Source: Lepiota brunneoincarnata (Eukaryota > Basidiomycota > Agaricomycetes > Agaricales > Agaricaceae). From it: 64,000 bases of DNA. The DNA lies in assembly GCA_023014365.1 (NCBI GenBank), contig JAEBUN010000001.1, positions 62,001 through 126,000 on the forward strand, given 5' to 3'. The translations under genes and the position numbers were made by a program. Shown in pieces: positions 1 to 12,094 of the stretch (the stretch's first letter is position 1; every line of letters begins with the position of its first letter). The notes beneath the pieces were generated by a model that saw nothing but the letters and a program-made list of their open reading frames with translations, was not told the DNA's origin and did no database searches.

Positions 1-69
1 GTATAATGCGATGTTAAATGCGGATGCTGATTGATACCAATGCCAGTGTAAAGTGTTGTGTAGCATGAA

Positions 70-2332
70 TTATACACGCTGGGAGCCCGTCCTTCGCACA
101 ACAAAATATCGGGCAATGACAACGCACACTGCACTGGACATCAAAGAGATCTGGATAGGGAGAATTAGATTCAGGAATGGAAATACGGAAACGGAAACAC
201 TGACCCCAGCGAATAGAACCGGTCGCCTGCGGAGGGAGTAGAGGCTGTCAGCTAAACGTCATTAACGTCGGAGGGATAGGCTACTTGCCCCCAGTAAAAG
301 TTATTTGTGAGGAGTGCGCCCGCAATTGGAGTCGCTACGAGCCAAGAGAGTGAGGAATGGACAAATACTCCCCTTCGTGTGTGTAACATACCAAATAGTG
401 CGATAATACCTGTAGCAGGGGTGTTGTCAGTCTTGAGCTCGTTGAGTGTGGAGGATAAATCATACCAGAAGACGCGAATGCAACCCCCATCCGTGCACCT
501 ATTTCGTCGACGGACTCCGCAAGCGAAGCTATAGTATCGTCGATAATCAAATTAGTTGTCCTATCAGAATAGTGGCAAGGCAAGAAATGCATACCGATCA
601 TTGGAGGGACGAGGGCGACGTCTAAAACCAATATAAGCATAAACTAGAGGGTGCCAAATACCTGCGAGATACGCACTTCCTCCTGAGATAAAACCAAATG
701 ACACAGCGAACACGATGTACCCCGTCGGGGTATTTACCACATAGAGACAAAAGACACTGATGCTCATAACGAATGCGAAGATGATATTAAGATTGATGAC
801 TCCGATTTTGGGGCAAAGCAGGGGGACCAGTGATCGCCCAAAGACGGATGATCCACTCATGATGGACAGCTATTTGGTATAAGCGTCAACGCGAGGATGA
901 GAAAACCGGATCTGTTACGAACATAGTAGAAAGCCGTTTTACGGTCTATCCCACGCAAGACCGCGCTCAGCTGGATGAAGAAGTGCGGGAAGAACATGCC
1001 AAAATTTGACAGCATTGCTCTGGCGGTTTGGTCCATTAAGGTTGGACAGCAATACATTCAGTAAATACCCACGAGATGACCATGAGTCCATATGCGGGAT
1101 CGCGGAACAGCTTCGTCAAGGGTATGTAGGTTGTGGAAGGCTTGGATACTTGGCGCGTGCGCATCATGAGGTTCGCCAACACGAAACATATGCTGTTAAT
1201 GCCCTGCACTGATGCGAACGCCGTTGTGAAAACCGATACTCGTGTGGAAAAGATGGTTGAGCAGAATTGGGTGTACGGTTGCACCTAGGGGCGAATGAAG
1301 TTGAATGATAACCGGGTTGGTTCTCTCCAGGGTAGAACAAACCTGAAGCTGTCCCAGCAGCGACAATTCCCATCGCTAGGGCACGGTGACGTTTGAAATG
1401 ATGGGATACGACTGCGAGACCTGAGAAAGAATTAATGAACAAAAGGTCACCATTGAGGTTTGAATATACGCACATGGAATGTATACAATTCCCGAGGCGA
1501 GTCCTCCGCCAATGCCATGAGCTAAAAAAACCTGGAGGGAGATGGGTTCAATGGATTCATCGTGGGTAGTACTGGTAGTCTTACCTGGTACCATTGATTT
1601 TCCTTGCTCAACGAAAGCATGAAGACTAAGAGTATTTAGCCCAGAATTAGGCCGAGATGAGCAGGCTCACATGAGAAGGCATGTAGGAATGTTCCGCCGA
1701 TCATCATGTGCCGGCTGGGTCAAGGGAAGTAAATTAAGAGGAGGGCTAAGGAGAGGAATGAAGCTCACAAGTAGCCTCGATCGAATAGTCTGCCTGTAGA
1801 ACGCCCGCCGAAAATACGAGGCATAGCTGCACACCGCCGATCCACCTGCTAACAGTGAAGCTATGATCCAAGGCAAATGACAGAAAACGTACCCGATCTG
1901 GGTAGGAGAAAAATCGCTAAGGTAGTAACGGGTGTAGTAATCTAGACATAGTTCAGTGGTGTGCAGGTTTAAAGAGTATCATTGATCACTGCAAGAAACG
2001 AGTCAGAGGGTTGGTTTGGTCACGGCAGCTGAGGTCCTTACCCTTGGTAAGCTCCAAAAGCGAGTGTATAGCTTATGCTCATAAGTAACAGCACCTCTCA
2101 AGAAAAAAAAACAAAGCAGTGGCATACCCGAATGTCGAAACTTGTATCAGGAAGCTAAAATGCTGGTTGAAAAGCCGAAAGGTATGTGGGGAATAAAGGA
2201 TGCTTACGCGCCAGCCAAGGTCAACCAGGCTCGCCATCCGCCTTCCTCAGGTACCTCGTTATTGGGGTTCTGGGTGATGCTACCAGCTGGTAATGCTTTC
2301 TCCATTTGGTCTTCTGTTAGTCGAGAAATCAT
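70..2332 (-). pseudogene. MCT-type MFS transporter (frameshifted)
   Basis: A multi-exon gene of the fungal monocarboxylate-porter-like branch of the major facilitator superfamily, predicted in a membrane with 12 helices. The start at 2332 gives an acidic N-tail leading into EEGGWRAWL, the family signature before helix 1. Further exons carry AFGAYQDYYTRYYL, WIGGVQLCLVFSAGV, SHHFKRHRALAMGI, FGMFFPHFFIQLSAV and SLAESVDEIGARMGVAF, and the C-terminus VVRRTGSQRV matches the usual RRKGTQR ending. Two single-base disruptions break the frame: near 1796-1803, between SAGV and TGRLFDRGYL, and near 1199-1212, between VRISAG and INSICFVLAN. One late intron (227-288) uses a GC donor in good context (GCAAGT). 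It is divergently paired with the intact paralogue at 3124. The substrate cannot be told from sequence. It is a likely pseudogene unless the indels are sequencing errors. Confidence 0.75.
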
Positions 2333-3123
2333 TGCTAGAAGCAAACGACTTGCACGACATACTGAGTAGGCGGCGGCAGGATGAAGATGACACAGATTGA
2401 CCTATGAGGGACGGGGGAAGGATAGGTGGACTTGAACATTACTTGTCGCTATAAGTACGGACTTTGAGATTGTTACTGCAGGGATAGGTCTGAGCGAAAT
2501 GTAATGGGGTAAATCTCAATCCAAGATGGGACTGGCCCTGAGATCATCACAAGCTCCGCGACGGCAAATTACGCGTACCAGTCTACAACGGGAGGCCCGA
2601 TATCGCATCTGATCTAGGTATTATACATAGCCATCTTCCCCCCTCTCTCTCCCTCTCTTCCAGCCCTCGTTATGCCTACGCTGCGTCGCGCAGGTGACGC
2701 ATTCATATCCTCGTCCAAGCCTCTCTCCGTAGCAGCCCAAACCTTGTAGATCTGGTGAGGTACGGGAGTGCATCCAAAAAGGACCTATTATCCCCGTTCG
2801 ATGTTCAAGTTCCTATTTTGGCCCCCCATAAATTGACGCAAGCGTGCGAGTCGGACGAAGCAAATATTGGATCTGTGGCACAAGCTCACTGCTTGGGACC
2901 AGTTGCGACTACTCTATCCTGCTATGGCTACATGAACCCACGCTGCCGCACTCTGCCGCCGGCTTCGCCTTACTCATCGTTGAGAATGTCAGCTTGGGTC
3001 AGCTGCCAAAGCTTGCCGGCAGACAACGCTCGAGCCACTCTTGACCTCGTACCACCACTGCACGGCTTCAAGGAGCTCCTTTCCACATCAATCCTGTTCC
3101 TTGTTGTGTCCACTCGACGACAA
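2333..3123. other. divergent intergenic region
   Basis: The 791 bp between two head-to-head transporter genes. It holds a CT-rich stretch around 2638-2662, typical of fungal promoters. Open frames here have no recognisable domain and look like chance. It probably contains both promoters; no clear TATA box is assigned. Confidence 0.4.
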
Positions 3124-5048
3124 ATGACAACCGAATCCGAAAGCGCCGGCTCCATCGATAACCGTGCTGCAAATGCCACCATTACATATCTAGACAAGAG
3201 CCCCATAAACACAAACATCCGTCTTGAGTCGGTGCCTGTATACCCTGATGGTGGATGGCGAGCGTGGCTTCGTGGTTCTTGGGGTGTCAGCGTTCTTCGC
3301 ACCTTGATCTATCTCCCCACAACTTATGGGGGCCTTTAGGTGGATTGTGCAATTCAGTTCTTTTGGGTCAGTGCCATGGCCTTTCCCAGAAACCCTCGAC
3401 TCACCCGTGTAAGGTATACCAATGCATTTGGTGTTTACAATGGTGAGAAATGTTCTCGCTTCATCTTTCATCAGTCCTTACTGATGGGTGATAGACTTTT
3501 ACGTTCGCGAATATCTCCACAACTACAATTCTTCTCAGATCAGGTATATGTTTCGATTACGGGACTAGTGCCCTCGTTCACCCCTTGCCTCCCCACGCCA
3601 GTTGGATAGGCAGCATTCAATTATTCTTTCTGTTGTCCGCTGGCCTCTTTACAGGCAGGGCGTTTGATGCAGGATACTTGTGAGTATGCAGGTGCAGGGA
3701 GTTCTAATTGAATTGTCTCGTAATGGATTTATAGTTTCCATGTGATGACGGGAGGGACGGTGTTGTTTGTTTTCTGTCTTTTCATGCTGTCACTCACTCA
3801 GCCTGAACAGTACTACCAGGTAAGCTCCAAACCATTGCTAAACCTGAACCTCCTTGGCATCTGTCTCTTCTATCGTTTTCCTAGGTTTTTCTTGCCCATG
3901 GCCTTGGTGTTGGAGCCGCAGCAGGTGTGACGTATGTACCAGGGCTAGCAGTCATCTCTCACTGGTTCCAAAAACGTCGACCACTAGCTATTGGGCTCGC
4001 GACTTCTGTCCGTTGATACCCCCCTTTCCCCCGGGTATATGATTGACGTGACACTCGGCTAGGGTTCAGCCGTTGGTGGACTACTTCACCCAATTATGCT
4101 CAACAAGTGGTTTTACGGCTCCCTGGGCTTTCGCACAGGCGTCCGCGTGAGTGCTGGACTCAACGGTGGCCTTCTCGCTATAGCCTTGCTTCTCATGAAG
4201 ACAAGACTGCCACCATCTGACGCAGCACGGAACACAATTACAAGTATGAAAACATTCTTGCGAGAGCCCGCGTATGCGATCATGGTTATGGGGTATGTAA
4301 GCATTCCGGTCTGTGGGTTTTCGCTGGAATACATCCTTTTCAAGAACGGTCGTGGTCTTGGCGGGATTGTACTACCCCTTTTTTTTTGTCCAGCTTGAGG
4401 CGATTAAAAACGGAGCTAGTCCAACATTGGCATTCTACACAGTAGGTTACTTCCCTCACACAAGCTCTGTCACCTACGCTTTCGAAAAGGTTGCAATCTT
4501 GAATGGCACCAGTCTTTTCGGAAGAGTATTGCCCAGCCTCCTTGTACCTCGTCTAGGGATCTTCAACGTCGTAATACCTTGTGTATTCTCATGTGCCCTG
4601 CTGGTTTTCTGTACCTTCGCTGTCAAGGACCTCGCCGGGACCCTAATTTTCATTGCCCTCTTTGGGTTTTTCTCTGGTGCTTGTAAGCCGTGTTCGAAAT
4701 ATCCTGCCTGTTCTCCTCCTGAATATATGTCCTCTTGTAGACGTCGGCATGTTGGCTCCAATGGTGAGTTCCCTAGCCGACACGGACAGTGAAATAGGTG
4801 TGCGCCTGGGTGTGTGTTTCACATTTACTGGTATGTATCATTATGTTAGGGAACGCATATGTAAACCAACGCGAATCCCAGGGCTGGGCGGGCTTGTAGG
4901 TACACCAATTGCTGGCGCACTCCTCTCGTCCCACTTTTTGTGGTGGCGACCAGTGCTCTTTTCGGGCCTTTGTATTCTCTCTGGAACTCTGTGTTTCTGC
5001 ACCACCCGCATGCTACGAGCCCGGAGAAAGGGGACACAAAGAGTCTGA
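3124..5048 (+). CDS. MCT-type MFS transporter (intact)
   Basis: A predicted plasma-membrane solute transporter of the fungal monocarboxylate-porter-like MFS family. The ATG at 3124 opens a hydrophilic tail and then YPDGGWRAWL. All introns can be spliced in frame with GT-AG ends. Exons read, in order, WIVQFSSFG, YTNAFGVYN, DFYVREYL, SWIGSIQLFFLLSAGL, TGRAFDAGYL, VFLAHGLGVGAAAG, SHWFQKRRPLAIGL, GFRTGVRVSAGL, LYYPFFFVQLEAIKNG, SLFGRVLPSLLVPRLG, DTDSEIGVRLGV, VGTPIAGALL and the terminal RARRKGTQRV. The first helix (RGSWG) is less hydrophobic than in its relatives, because a shifted frame there would read VVLGV; this may be a small compensated indel. It lies between two decayed paralogues. The transported compound (monocarboxylate, or a siderophore/sugar acid as in other fungal members) is not determinable. 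Confidence 0.85.
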
Positions 5049-7176
5049 TTTAGTCTGATGTGGCCGCCGTGACCCTTCTTCCTCCCATGGCTTAATAAGA
5101 GACTCAAATAGAAATACGCTTGTTTCTATCAGCAAACGATTCAAATATGCAGGCTCCTACCCCTGGCCGACTCGTTCCCCACAATGGCCTTGCGGGCCGG
5201 GAAGATAATTTGTGCAAGGCAAATAACCGATCTCGCGTCACGGCGTGATGAACATAACCAGTATTCCAGATGATGCAATTTCTTGGCACTTGTCGAGTAA
5301 ACTAAATTATGCATAGAATTTTGGGGCAGTTATGCACTATCAGTGATTTGGACCCATTGCCCTAATTTGGCATCCAGGGATATGGTATAAGCCCAATAAA
5401 TATGAATTTTTTTCTCCTGAATGGTTCAGGCAACGGGTAAGGTAACCTCTGAGGTGTCCTCCTTTCTGCTTCAAACAATGCATGAAGCACCAGGAGCCCA
5501 CTCGGAAGCCTCACCCCCCTCCCAGACCATGCAAACCACAGGCTAAAGTCACCAGACTGAATAAAGATGCCCCAAAGACATCTGCTCATCCTACGAAGCA
5601 AAAGGAAACACATTCTAACCTCACCTCATGTACATGGCTAGATGACAGTCTTTTGCTTTGTTGATGACCATTTTCAAGTCTCAGGCAGGAACATTGATCT
5701 TTACCCAGGAGACACTCTCACACACAAGTTACAACAGCGGCCAGTCCTTGAGGCCCGTGTCAACGAGACTCTCCAAAACACGTTGTCATCCAAATAGCCT
5801 CATACTGTCACACGGCCAGATGTGGAGAGGAGATCACAGCTGTCACATCTGTTACATATCATGTGATGTTACTCGTCTATTATGGTAGCGCATAATTGTC
5901 ATAATGCATAGGGTTCTTGCCCTCCCCTTATGCATTATGAGAAAGTGTACTGTATATACTGGTTGTTGAGAGCATTAGTGTGCACCTACAAGTGTTGGGA
6001 AGACATTGTCATAGCACCGCTGAGTGTTCTTGGAATGCAACTGTTGGTGTCAATATTACCATATGTACCCGCCAAGGGCCGCGGAGCTACGCAGATAGAT
6101 GACTTGGCGTGATTGATGAATCGATGAAGGGAGGTCATGTGCTCAGAGAAGATATCATATCCTGAGCTACTATCCGTCATGACTAGGTTTGTTACCTTCA
6201 AGGGCATTTCGAGGCCATGACAAAGTGAACCTGAGATCACTGTCTCCGACAACGGGAAGCCAAGGACCAGTTGGTTTACGCCATCCTATCTGCGGCGCAT
6301 ACTCATCCCTATCAGGCCATGCTGTATGCGGATGAGGGCTTCGAGAACTTGCTTTCGATGGACACCCAAGTATTCGACCGAAACGGCTTTGAGACTGCTG
6401 AAACTAGACTCGATGGTCCCTAAGTACCAAACACGTGTGTCTCGCTGGAGATAAGTATGTCCGATTCCGGGTGGTGCGCGTTTACCGATAGCCTTTTCGA
6501 TTTGCTGGACCCTTTGTAATTATATCCTGAAGATCTCGCTCGTCATAAGTGGTTCTGACGTCGGGCTTATTGAACAGTAGCAACTTGGAACGAGTGGGGA
6601 TAGTAACAGGGCATCAACGTCATGTAGGCCGGATGTCGTGCTCGAGTGGCGATTAGTGTTCCCTGACGGGGATATGGTATTCGGGTTGGGGGGTCGTTGA
6701 TACTCCTTTCGCCTAGAGTTTGGGGCATCTTATTGTGAATTCAGGCGGTGTAATCATTTCCCTGATTTTTAGAATTTTAGCGATGTCCCCGAAAAGGGAT
6801 TCATGTGCGCAAGCGGTACAACCTCGGCCCATCAGGCTCTTGCGGCGTCGCCGAGAATGGGATTCACTTCTGCTTTAATGATTTGTGCCTCACGCCGGGC
6901 TTGAAGCTTGATGAGCCATGCCGTATCATGGCCGGCCAGAAGCAAGGCCAGTGGTAACCGGACAGAGGAGCTGCGAGCTTGAGTTTCATCCGGATACAAG
7001 ACTAGCGGTAATGTTGACTAATGGAATGGAAATCGTCTGAAATACTATCAGCTTCGGGCATATGCCCGAAGCCTCATCGCACTGGCTTGCATCTCAATCT
7101 TAAAGGTGCTAAATGCCCGCTCTACCTTGTACAGCCCATTCACAGTCCCTCTACCTAAACCAATTTCTCTATTCTC
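5049..7176. other. gene-poor spacer between transporters
   Basis: About 2.1 kb without a gene I can support. A stretch near 6260-6400 on the plus strand reads like degenerate coding sequence (QLVYAILSAAHTHPY, then YADEGFENLLSMD) but soon meets stops and matches no family I recognise. The rest is mixed AT-rich sequence. The last ~100 bp before 7177 probably holds the promoter of the next transporter. Confidence 0.35.
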
Positions 7177-9205
7177 ATGGACTCTAGAACCCAGACCGGT
7201 ACCGAAAAGAACGATGTAACGCGGGACAGTTCAACTGTCTCGGTCGTGGTTGAGCAGTTGTCCCTTGCCCCTGCTCCAGTCCCCGAGTTCCCGGAAGGAG
7301 GCTTCCGTGGCTGGTGTACGGTCATAGGCGCGTGAGTCCGTTCTTTTTTCCCCCGTTCGTCCCATGTATTGAATTTTACTCTAGCTGGCTAATCCAGTTC
7401 ACGACATTTGGGCGCGTACAGTTCGCGCTTGCCTCCCGATCACACTCTTAACCTTTACTGGCTCACAAAGATATGTCAATGCTTTCGGTGCATATCAGGA
7501 TTTCTATGTACGAGAATACCTTAACCAGTCGACCCCGAGTGAAATAGGGTCTGTCCTGTCCAACAATGACATGCTGTAGCGGTCCTTGAATCTTGTCCTG
7601 GCAGGTGGATTGGTGGTGTCCAAATATGCCTCACGTTCTCGATGGGGATCTTCACTGGGAGACTATTCGATATGGGGTATTTGTGCGTTTATTCCAAACA
7701 TTGGATTTTATCTGCATACGCTAACTTACTCTTTGAACCAGCTACTGGCTTAACGCGACCAGTCTCCTGTTCTATGCTATTTCCTGTGTGTGACTTTGTA
7801 ATGGGCACCATGAGCATACACTCTAAACTTTTCGGCCAGTGTTCATGCTTTCTATTTCCAAACAGAATCAATACTACCAAGTATTACTCGCCCACGGTAT
7901 CGCGTTGGGTCTTGCATCCGGGCTGTCCTATATCCCAAGCCTAAGTATCGTCGGCCACTACTTCAGGCGCAGACGACCTCTTGCCATAGGCATTGTGTCA
8001 GCTGGATCGGCCCTTGGTGAGTCCAAGTCCGAATGTGGTCCATGGATTGAGTTCAACCCTCTTAGGTGCGACTATCCACCCATTGATGCTCAATCATCTC
8101 TTCTCTGGAAAAATTGGTTTCCATCAGGGGCGTTCGCATCAGCGGAGCCCTCAACGTTTTCCTACTGATAGTTGCAAATTGTCTTATGCGGACCCGCCTT
8201 CCTCCTCATCGAGCTGGACCGCTGTTCCCTCTGAAGCGTTTCCTCTCGGATGTGTCCATATGTCTTTACCCTGATCGGGTGAGCGGCCCTCAAATTGGTA
8301 GATTCTCGAATGCTGATGCGGAACATCCAGCAGCCTTTGTGCCTTTTTAGGCCTCTTTTTTACGATGTTCTACCTGCAATTATATGCTGTAACACATGGG
8401 ATTGATGAAAATCTTGCATTCTATTCTGTAAGTCGCTTCCACCCACATCCTCTGACCAGACGTTAACGGGGGTTATCAGCTCTCGATATTGAACGCAGCT
8501 AGCATTTTTGGCCGCATGTTCCCAGGTTTCATCACGCATAAGCTTGGGTCTCTCAATTTAGCCGTACTTTTCATGTCAGGCACTGGAGTGGTAACCGCGT
8601 GCATGAGCGTTGTTACAGGTGCCACAGGACTAATTATCTATGCGGCATTTTATGGTTTCATTTCAGGTGGAGGTGCGCGGGTCCCTCAGTATCATTATTA
8701 TGCATACCATTGAGCGATCCTCTCTAGCCATCGCGCTGACGGCAGCAATGATGGGTGCGTCAATGGTAGGGAAACACTCTTTGAATTTGGGTTTTGAGAA
8801 TTTCCCTAGTCCCCTTGATTGACGATCCGAAGGAATATGGAGCCCGACTGGGCATATTTTTCTTCTCCGGAAGTGAGTGTTCGAAGCGTGAATTGAGGTT
8901 GTCGAGTGCTGACGAGCATTGCTGAAGGTCTCCTCGGTCTTGTGGGTGAGTGAGCAAGCTAGGGTTGAGAGTTGGTTGAACCGTTTCTGACTTCCATCAG
9001 CTACGCCAATATCTGGTGCGCTGCTGACCCCCAACTACCACTGGATTCCTGCAACCCTGTTTGCTGGGGTATGTTATTGGCTATATGTCTCTCTTTCGAG
9101 GTCCATACTTATCACATGGTGTAGATCTTTGTTTTCTTCGCCGGGGTGTGGTTTCTCGTTGCTAGGAACTTGGTCGCCAGGAGGAGAGGCACGCAGATTC
9201 TATAA
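7177..9205 (+). pseudogene. MCT-type MFS transporter (frameshifted)
   Basis: Third member of the local transporter family. It starts at 7177 with a hydrophilic tail and EFPEGGFRGWCTVIGA, then WLIQFTTFG, YVNAFGAYQDFYVREYL, WIGGVQICLTFSMGI, LLAHGIALGLASGL, HYFRRRRPLAIGIV, GLFFTMFYLQLYAV, SIFGRMFPGFITHKLG, DDPKEYGARLGIFFFSG and a terminal ARRRGTQIL. Two single-base insertions shift the frame within 130 bp: a GGGG run at 8127-8130 between GFHQG and VRISGALN, and one near 8251-8256 before PYVFTLIG. The intron at 7412-7470 would need a non-canonical GC donor (GCGCGT). These defects together suggest a pseudogene, although the C-terminal half is still well conserved, so the loss is recent or partly artefactual. 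A transposon lies 11 bp beyond the stop codon. Confidence 0.75.
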
Positions 9206-9216
9206 GCTACTTACTA

Positions 9217-9242
9217 CAGTGTTGGACTGTCAATCGACACAC
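9217..9242 (+). repeat. left terminal inverted repeat
   Basis: The 26-bp left end of the pogo-like element, starting CAGTGTTGG. Its reverse complement matches 10197-10222 at 24 of 26 positions. A TA precedes it. Confidence 0.85.
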
Positions 9243-9456
9243 CAGATTGAAATCATTTTTTTGTACTTCCGCATTGCTCCAAATCCCAACAGAAATTAGA
9301 TAGTTGTATGCTAAATGGTATTCTACATCACATGAAATGGTATTATAGAGAGCTGTAGTGCATGATTATTTGTTATGTTTTTTTCCAACTATTGGCACCA
9401 AAAAGCAGAGAAGACCATCAATTGACACACTGTGACCAATCTGTGACAAAGCCTTA

Positions 9457-9750
9457 TCAATCCATCACCTTGTTGTCTTTCAAGGGTAGCCCACAGTCAG
9501 CTGACTGGAGAATGAAGTCAAGGAGAACTTGTTCCTTCACTGGGCTGGGTCCTTTTAATGTTGCCAAATATTCTTCCTGAGTTTTCTCCCCATTTATGCA
9601 ATATTGTAAGCTCTTCAATACAACTCCAAACTGCTTTGCAAGTACCCGGAGGCCCCAAGGCTCTGCCATAGTCTGTTTTTCCAGGTGATAAGCTTCTGCA
9701 GCACTGTCAAGGTTCTTGTCAATTATATCATGAGCCTTCCATTTTTGACA
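9457..9750 (-). pseudogene. pogo/Fot1-type transposase N-terminal fragment
   Basis: An open stretch reading from about 9750 leftwards: KWKAHDIIDKNLDSAAEAY, then WGLRVLAKQFGVVLKSLQYC and VKEQVLLDFILQSADCGLPL. The pattern of an AAKQFGV...L..RI helix-turn-helix followed by E..L..WI matches the Psq/CENP-B-like DNA-binding N-terminus of pogo-family transposases. It stops after about 95 residues; no second DNA-binding subdomain or DDE catalytic domain follows inside the element. In an intact transposase this part would bind the terminal repeats. It is a remnant, with no evident own start codon or promoter. Confidence 0.6.
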
Positions 9751-10196
9751 GCCTCTGAGTCTGCATGAGCAACCATAGAAACTAGTTACAGGCTTTCCGA
9801 GTAGCAGGAGAGGAGATTTGGGAGGGGGAGAATATTTTGCTTTTTGGGTACCTCTTCCTTTATCCTAAATATCATGCTCCCGAAGAATCAATATTGCTCT
9901 ACAATCCCAATAGCTATGCTTCTGAAATGTCTTGGAGGGGTACATAATATGCATATCAACAAAACTAGCTCAAAGGCAAGCCAAGATATACAGTATTACC
10001 CATTCAAACTTGAACTGACCTTGCAATCAATGTTGTTTGGTCCCATTTTGATAGATTTCAGGTAAAGAATCACTTATACCTTTATGTATCTTGCCTCAAT
10101 GATTACAATATTTAATCCTGTTATAGCTACATACAAGATGTATTTATCCTGGATTTATCAGAATATATGCGGTAACTAACAAGGCTGAAAAGCCAA

Positions 10197-10222
10197 GTGT
10201 GTCGATTGACGGCCCAACACTG
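10197..10222 (-). repeat. right terminal inverted repeat
   Basis: The 26-bp right end of the pogo-like element, ending CCAACACTG and followed by TA at 10223-10224. It is the inverse of 9217-9242 with two mismatches. Confidence 0.85.
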
Positions 10223-10614
10223 TATATTTTCAATTCCGACGCGGAGCTGAGTGACTGTTTCTTTTTTTGGGAAAGGCGTATGGATAGAGAGTATGATATC
10301 CAACAGCAGTCCTTATCTGATCATTATACCCCCTTTTATCTTTAATTTGGCCGCAGTGAAAATCGAGTTGTATCATGTAGCTTTGTCCATCTGCCTTTCA
10401 TTGAGCTCAGTCTTTGTATCACTGTAGCATCCCTAGGTAGCCGCATCTCCTGTCAAATTTGATTCTTGCATCGGTTCAATGTCATTTGTCGAAACAGTGC
10501 GAATTGGGTAACTCAGGGACATGGCGGTGCGTGTAAAACCCACGCTTGTCGTTAAGTAGTCGCATGATAAGGCGACATCTTATCCACTGAGGCTAGACTC
10601 CGTGTGCGGCCACA
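10223..10614. other. spacer upstream of the serine hydrolase
   Basis: A 392-bp non-coding stretch. Around 10520-10605 the minus strand shows a tRNA-like pattern (an A-box-like start and a possible anticodon hairpin) but lacks a proper B box and acceptor stem, so no RNA gene is called. It presumably holds the promoter of the hydrolase gene. Confidence 0.35.
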
Positions 10615-12094
10615 ATGTCAAAGTTGGTGCATTTGATCTATATTCACGGGTTTCAAGGTATTCCTTTGTGATTGTCAGCAAGGGGCCTTCTGCTAACGGA
10701 TGACCAGGGAACGATACCACATTTCAGGTAAGCTAGATCTCAAACAAGTCTGAAACCGTGGATCGTGCCTCACCAGCCCCCCTCCGTAGTCATTTCCACT
10801 GGATCTACAGAACTATCTTCCCAACATAATACCTCAACACCTCAATATCAAGATCCAGAGCAGTTTATACCCCACATACAAGAGCGTAAAACCACTGTCC
10901 CACGCTACAAAGAATTTCTTGGAATGGTCCGTCTTCTTCCTCTGCCCTGCTACAGCTGGAGCTCTACTCAGTGATACCAAGGTTGCAAACTCAACCCCCA
11001 GGTCCCGTCATCCTATTCGGTCATTCCATGGGGGGGCTTCTCGCAGCGGAAGCAGCCACAGATCCTTCCAACATCTCGACAGCCGAAGAAGCGAATGGGA
11101 AGCCACGCCGCATTGTAGGCGTCATTGCCTTTGATACACCCTATCTCGGCATGCATCCTCACGTTGTCATCAGCGGCATTGTTTCACTCTTTCCAAAGGG
11201 CGATGATGGGCAAAAGAAATCAGAAGAGGAGATGAACGCCCATCCCGATATCACGGTCGTCCCTGAACAAGTTACTGACGATTGGGAGGAACTAAGACGG
11301 GATGCAGGTGAGTTGTTATTGACCTGGGGCTCGAGGTCGACTTTGACGTTTTCCTGTATTCGAAGGTATCCGACCACAATCTTCGCATGATGGATCATCA
11401 TCACACTCGAGCGTGACCAGTTCTTCGTCCTCCAAGCGCTCATCGTCTTCCCTTTTGCTCGACCGAGCTCTGAATTTCGCATCTTCACATTCTGATAAGC
11501 CATTCGTCCGTTGGGTCATGAAACACTCGGATGATCCTCTTGGAGCAGGAAAGCGATGGGTTGTCGAGCGATTGCAATTCGGTGGCGCTAGTGCTCGATC
11601 CGTCTGGCCTGAAAGAGCGGTATATCCGACTGGTGAATTGGAGACACGGAATGTGGGTCAATTACTGGACACAGACAGTACCGAGGAGCTCTGACGGTGC
11701 TCGGACACGTGAGGGAGGAGAAGAGCAGAAAAAGGAGCAGCTGGCGTATAACGATTATGCATTGGTGGAATCTGGTATTGTGAATGCATCTGCTGAAGGT
11801 CAATCACCAATCGAGAGGGAGTGGATGAAAGAAATCGCGAAGGCTGGCCGGTCTGGAGATAAGGACAAGAATGTGAAAGAGAAAACTGGGGGTGCAAGGC
11901 ATTTCATTGTGCTTCCGACGGGAATGGGTAGCCGGTTGGGTGGTGGGGAAAATTGGGAGAAGGTAATTATCGGTGGGGTGGAAGATGAGGTTGCTGCGCA
12001 TTGCGGGTTGTTCATCAGGGGACAGAACCTCGACTATGACGGACTCTTGGAGAGGGTAGGAAGGCGGGTGATTAAATGGTGCGAGCACTTGTGA
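10615..12094 (+). CDS. alpha/beta-hydrolase (serine esterase/lipase-like), possible frameshift
   Basis: A predicted serine hydrolase of the fungal lipase/esterase-like family. It begins MSKLVHLIYIHGFQGNDTTFQ, where IHGFQG is the oxyanion-hole strand, then after an intron ending CCGTAG reads SFPLDLQNYLPNIIP. The next intron restores WLQTQPPGPVILFGHSMGG: GHSMGG is the nucleophile elbow. IAFDTPYLGMHPHV follows, then a low-complexity serine-rich linker after 11370. The C-terminal part (VLDPSGLKERYIRLVNW to GLLERVGRRVIKWCEHL) is in another frame from the preceding LQFGGA; no intron fits, so a single-base insertion near 11581-11592 is inferred. If real, it truncates the protein after the hydrolase core. 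It converges on a BTB gene 71 bp away. The substrate is unknown. Confidence 0.7.

Larger units (their letters stand above)
9217..10222. mobile_element. pogo-like Tc1/mariner element, non-autonomous
   Basis: A 1,006-bp AT-rich insertion bounded by 26-bp terminal inverted repeats and a TA dinucleotide on each side (9215-9216 and 10223-10224), the target-site duplication expected of the Tc1/mariner/pogo superfamily. The ends begin CAGTGTTGG and continue to GACACAC; the two copies differ at two positions. Inside, on the minus strand, is a fragment of a pogo/Fot1-type transposase helix-turn-helix region. The catalytic DDE part is missing, so it cannot encode its own transposase and would depend on one elsewhere. 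It lies directly downstream of the third transporter gene, without disrupting it. Confidence 0.85.

Noticed and set aside
10520..10605. tRNA-like sequence on the minus strand
   Set aside because: It has an A-box-like start and a hairpin GTCGC/GCGAC, but the loop is eight bases, the B box is degenerate and the acceptor ends do not pair.
11413..11694. Serine-rich frame in the hydrolase gene as a separate gene
   Set aside because: It joins in frame to the hydrolase after the intron ending near 11365 and is the linker of that protein.
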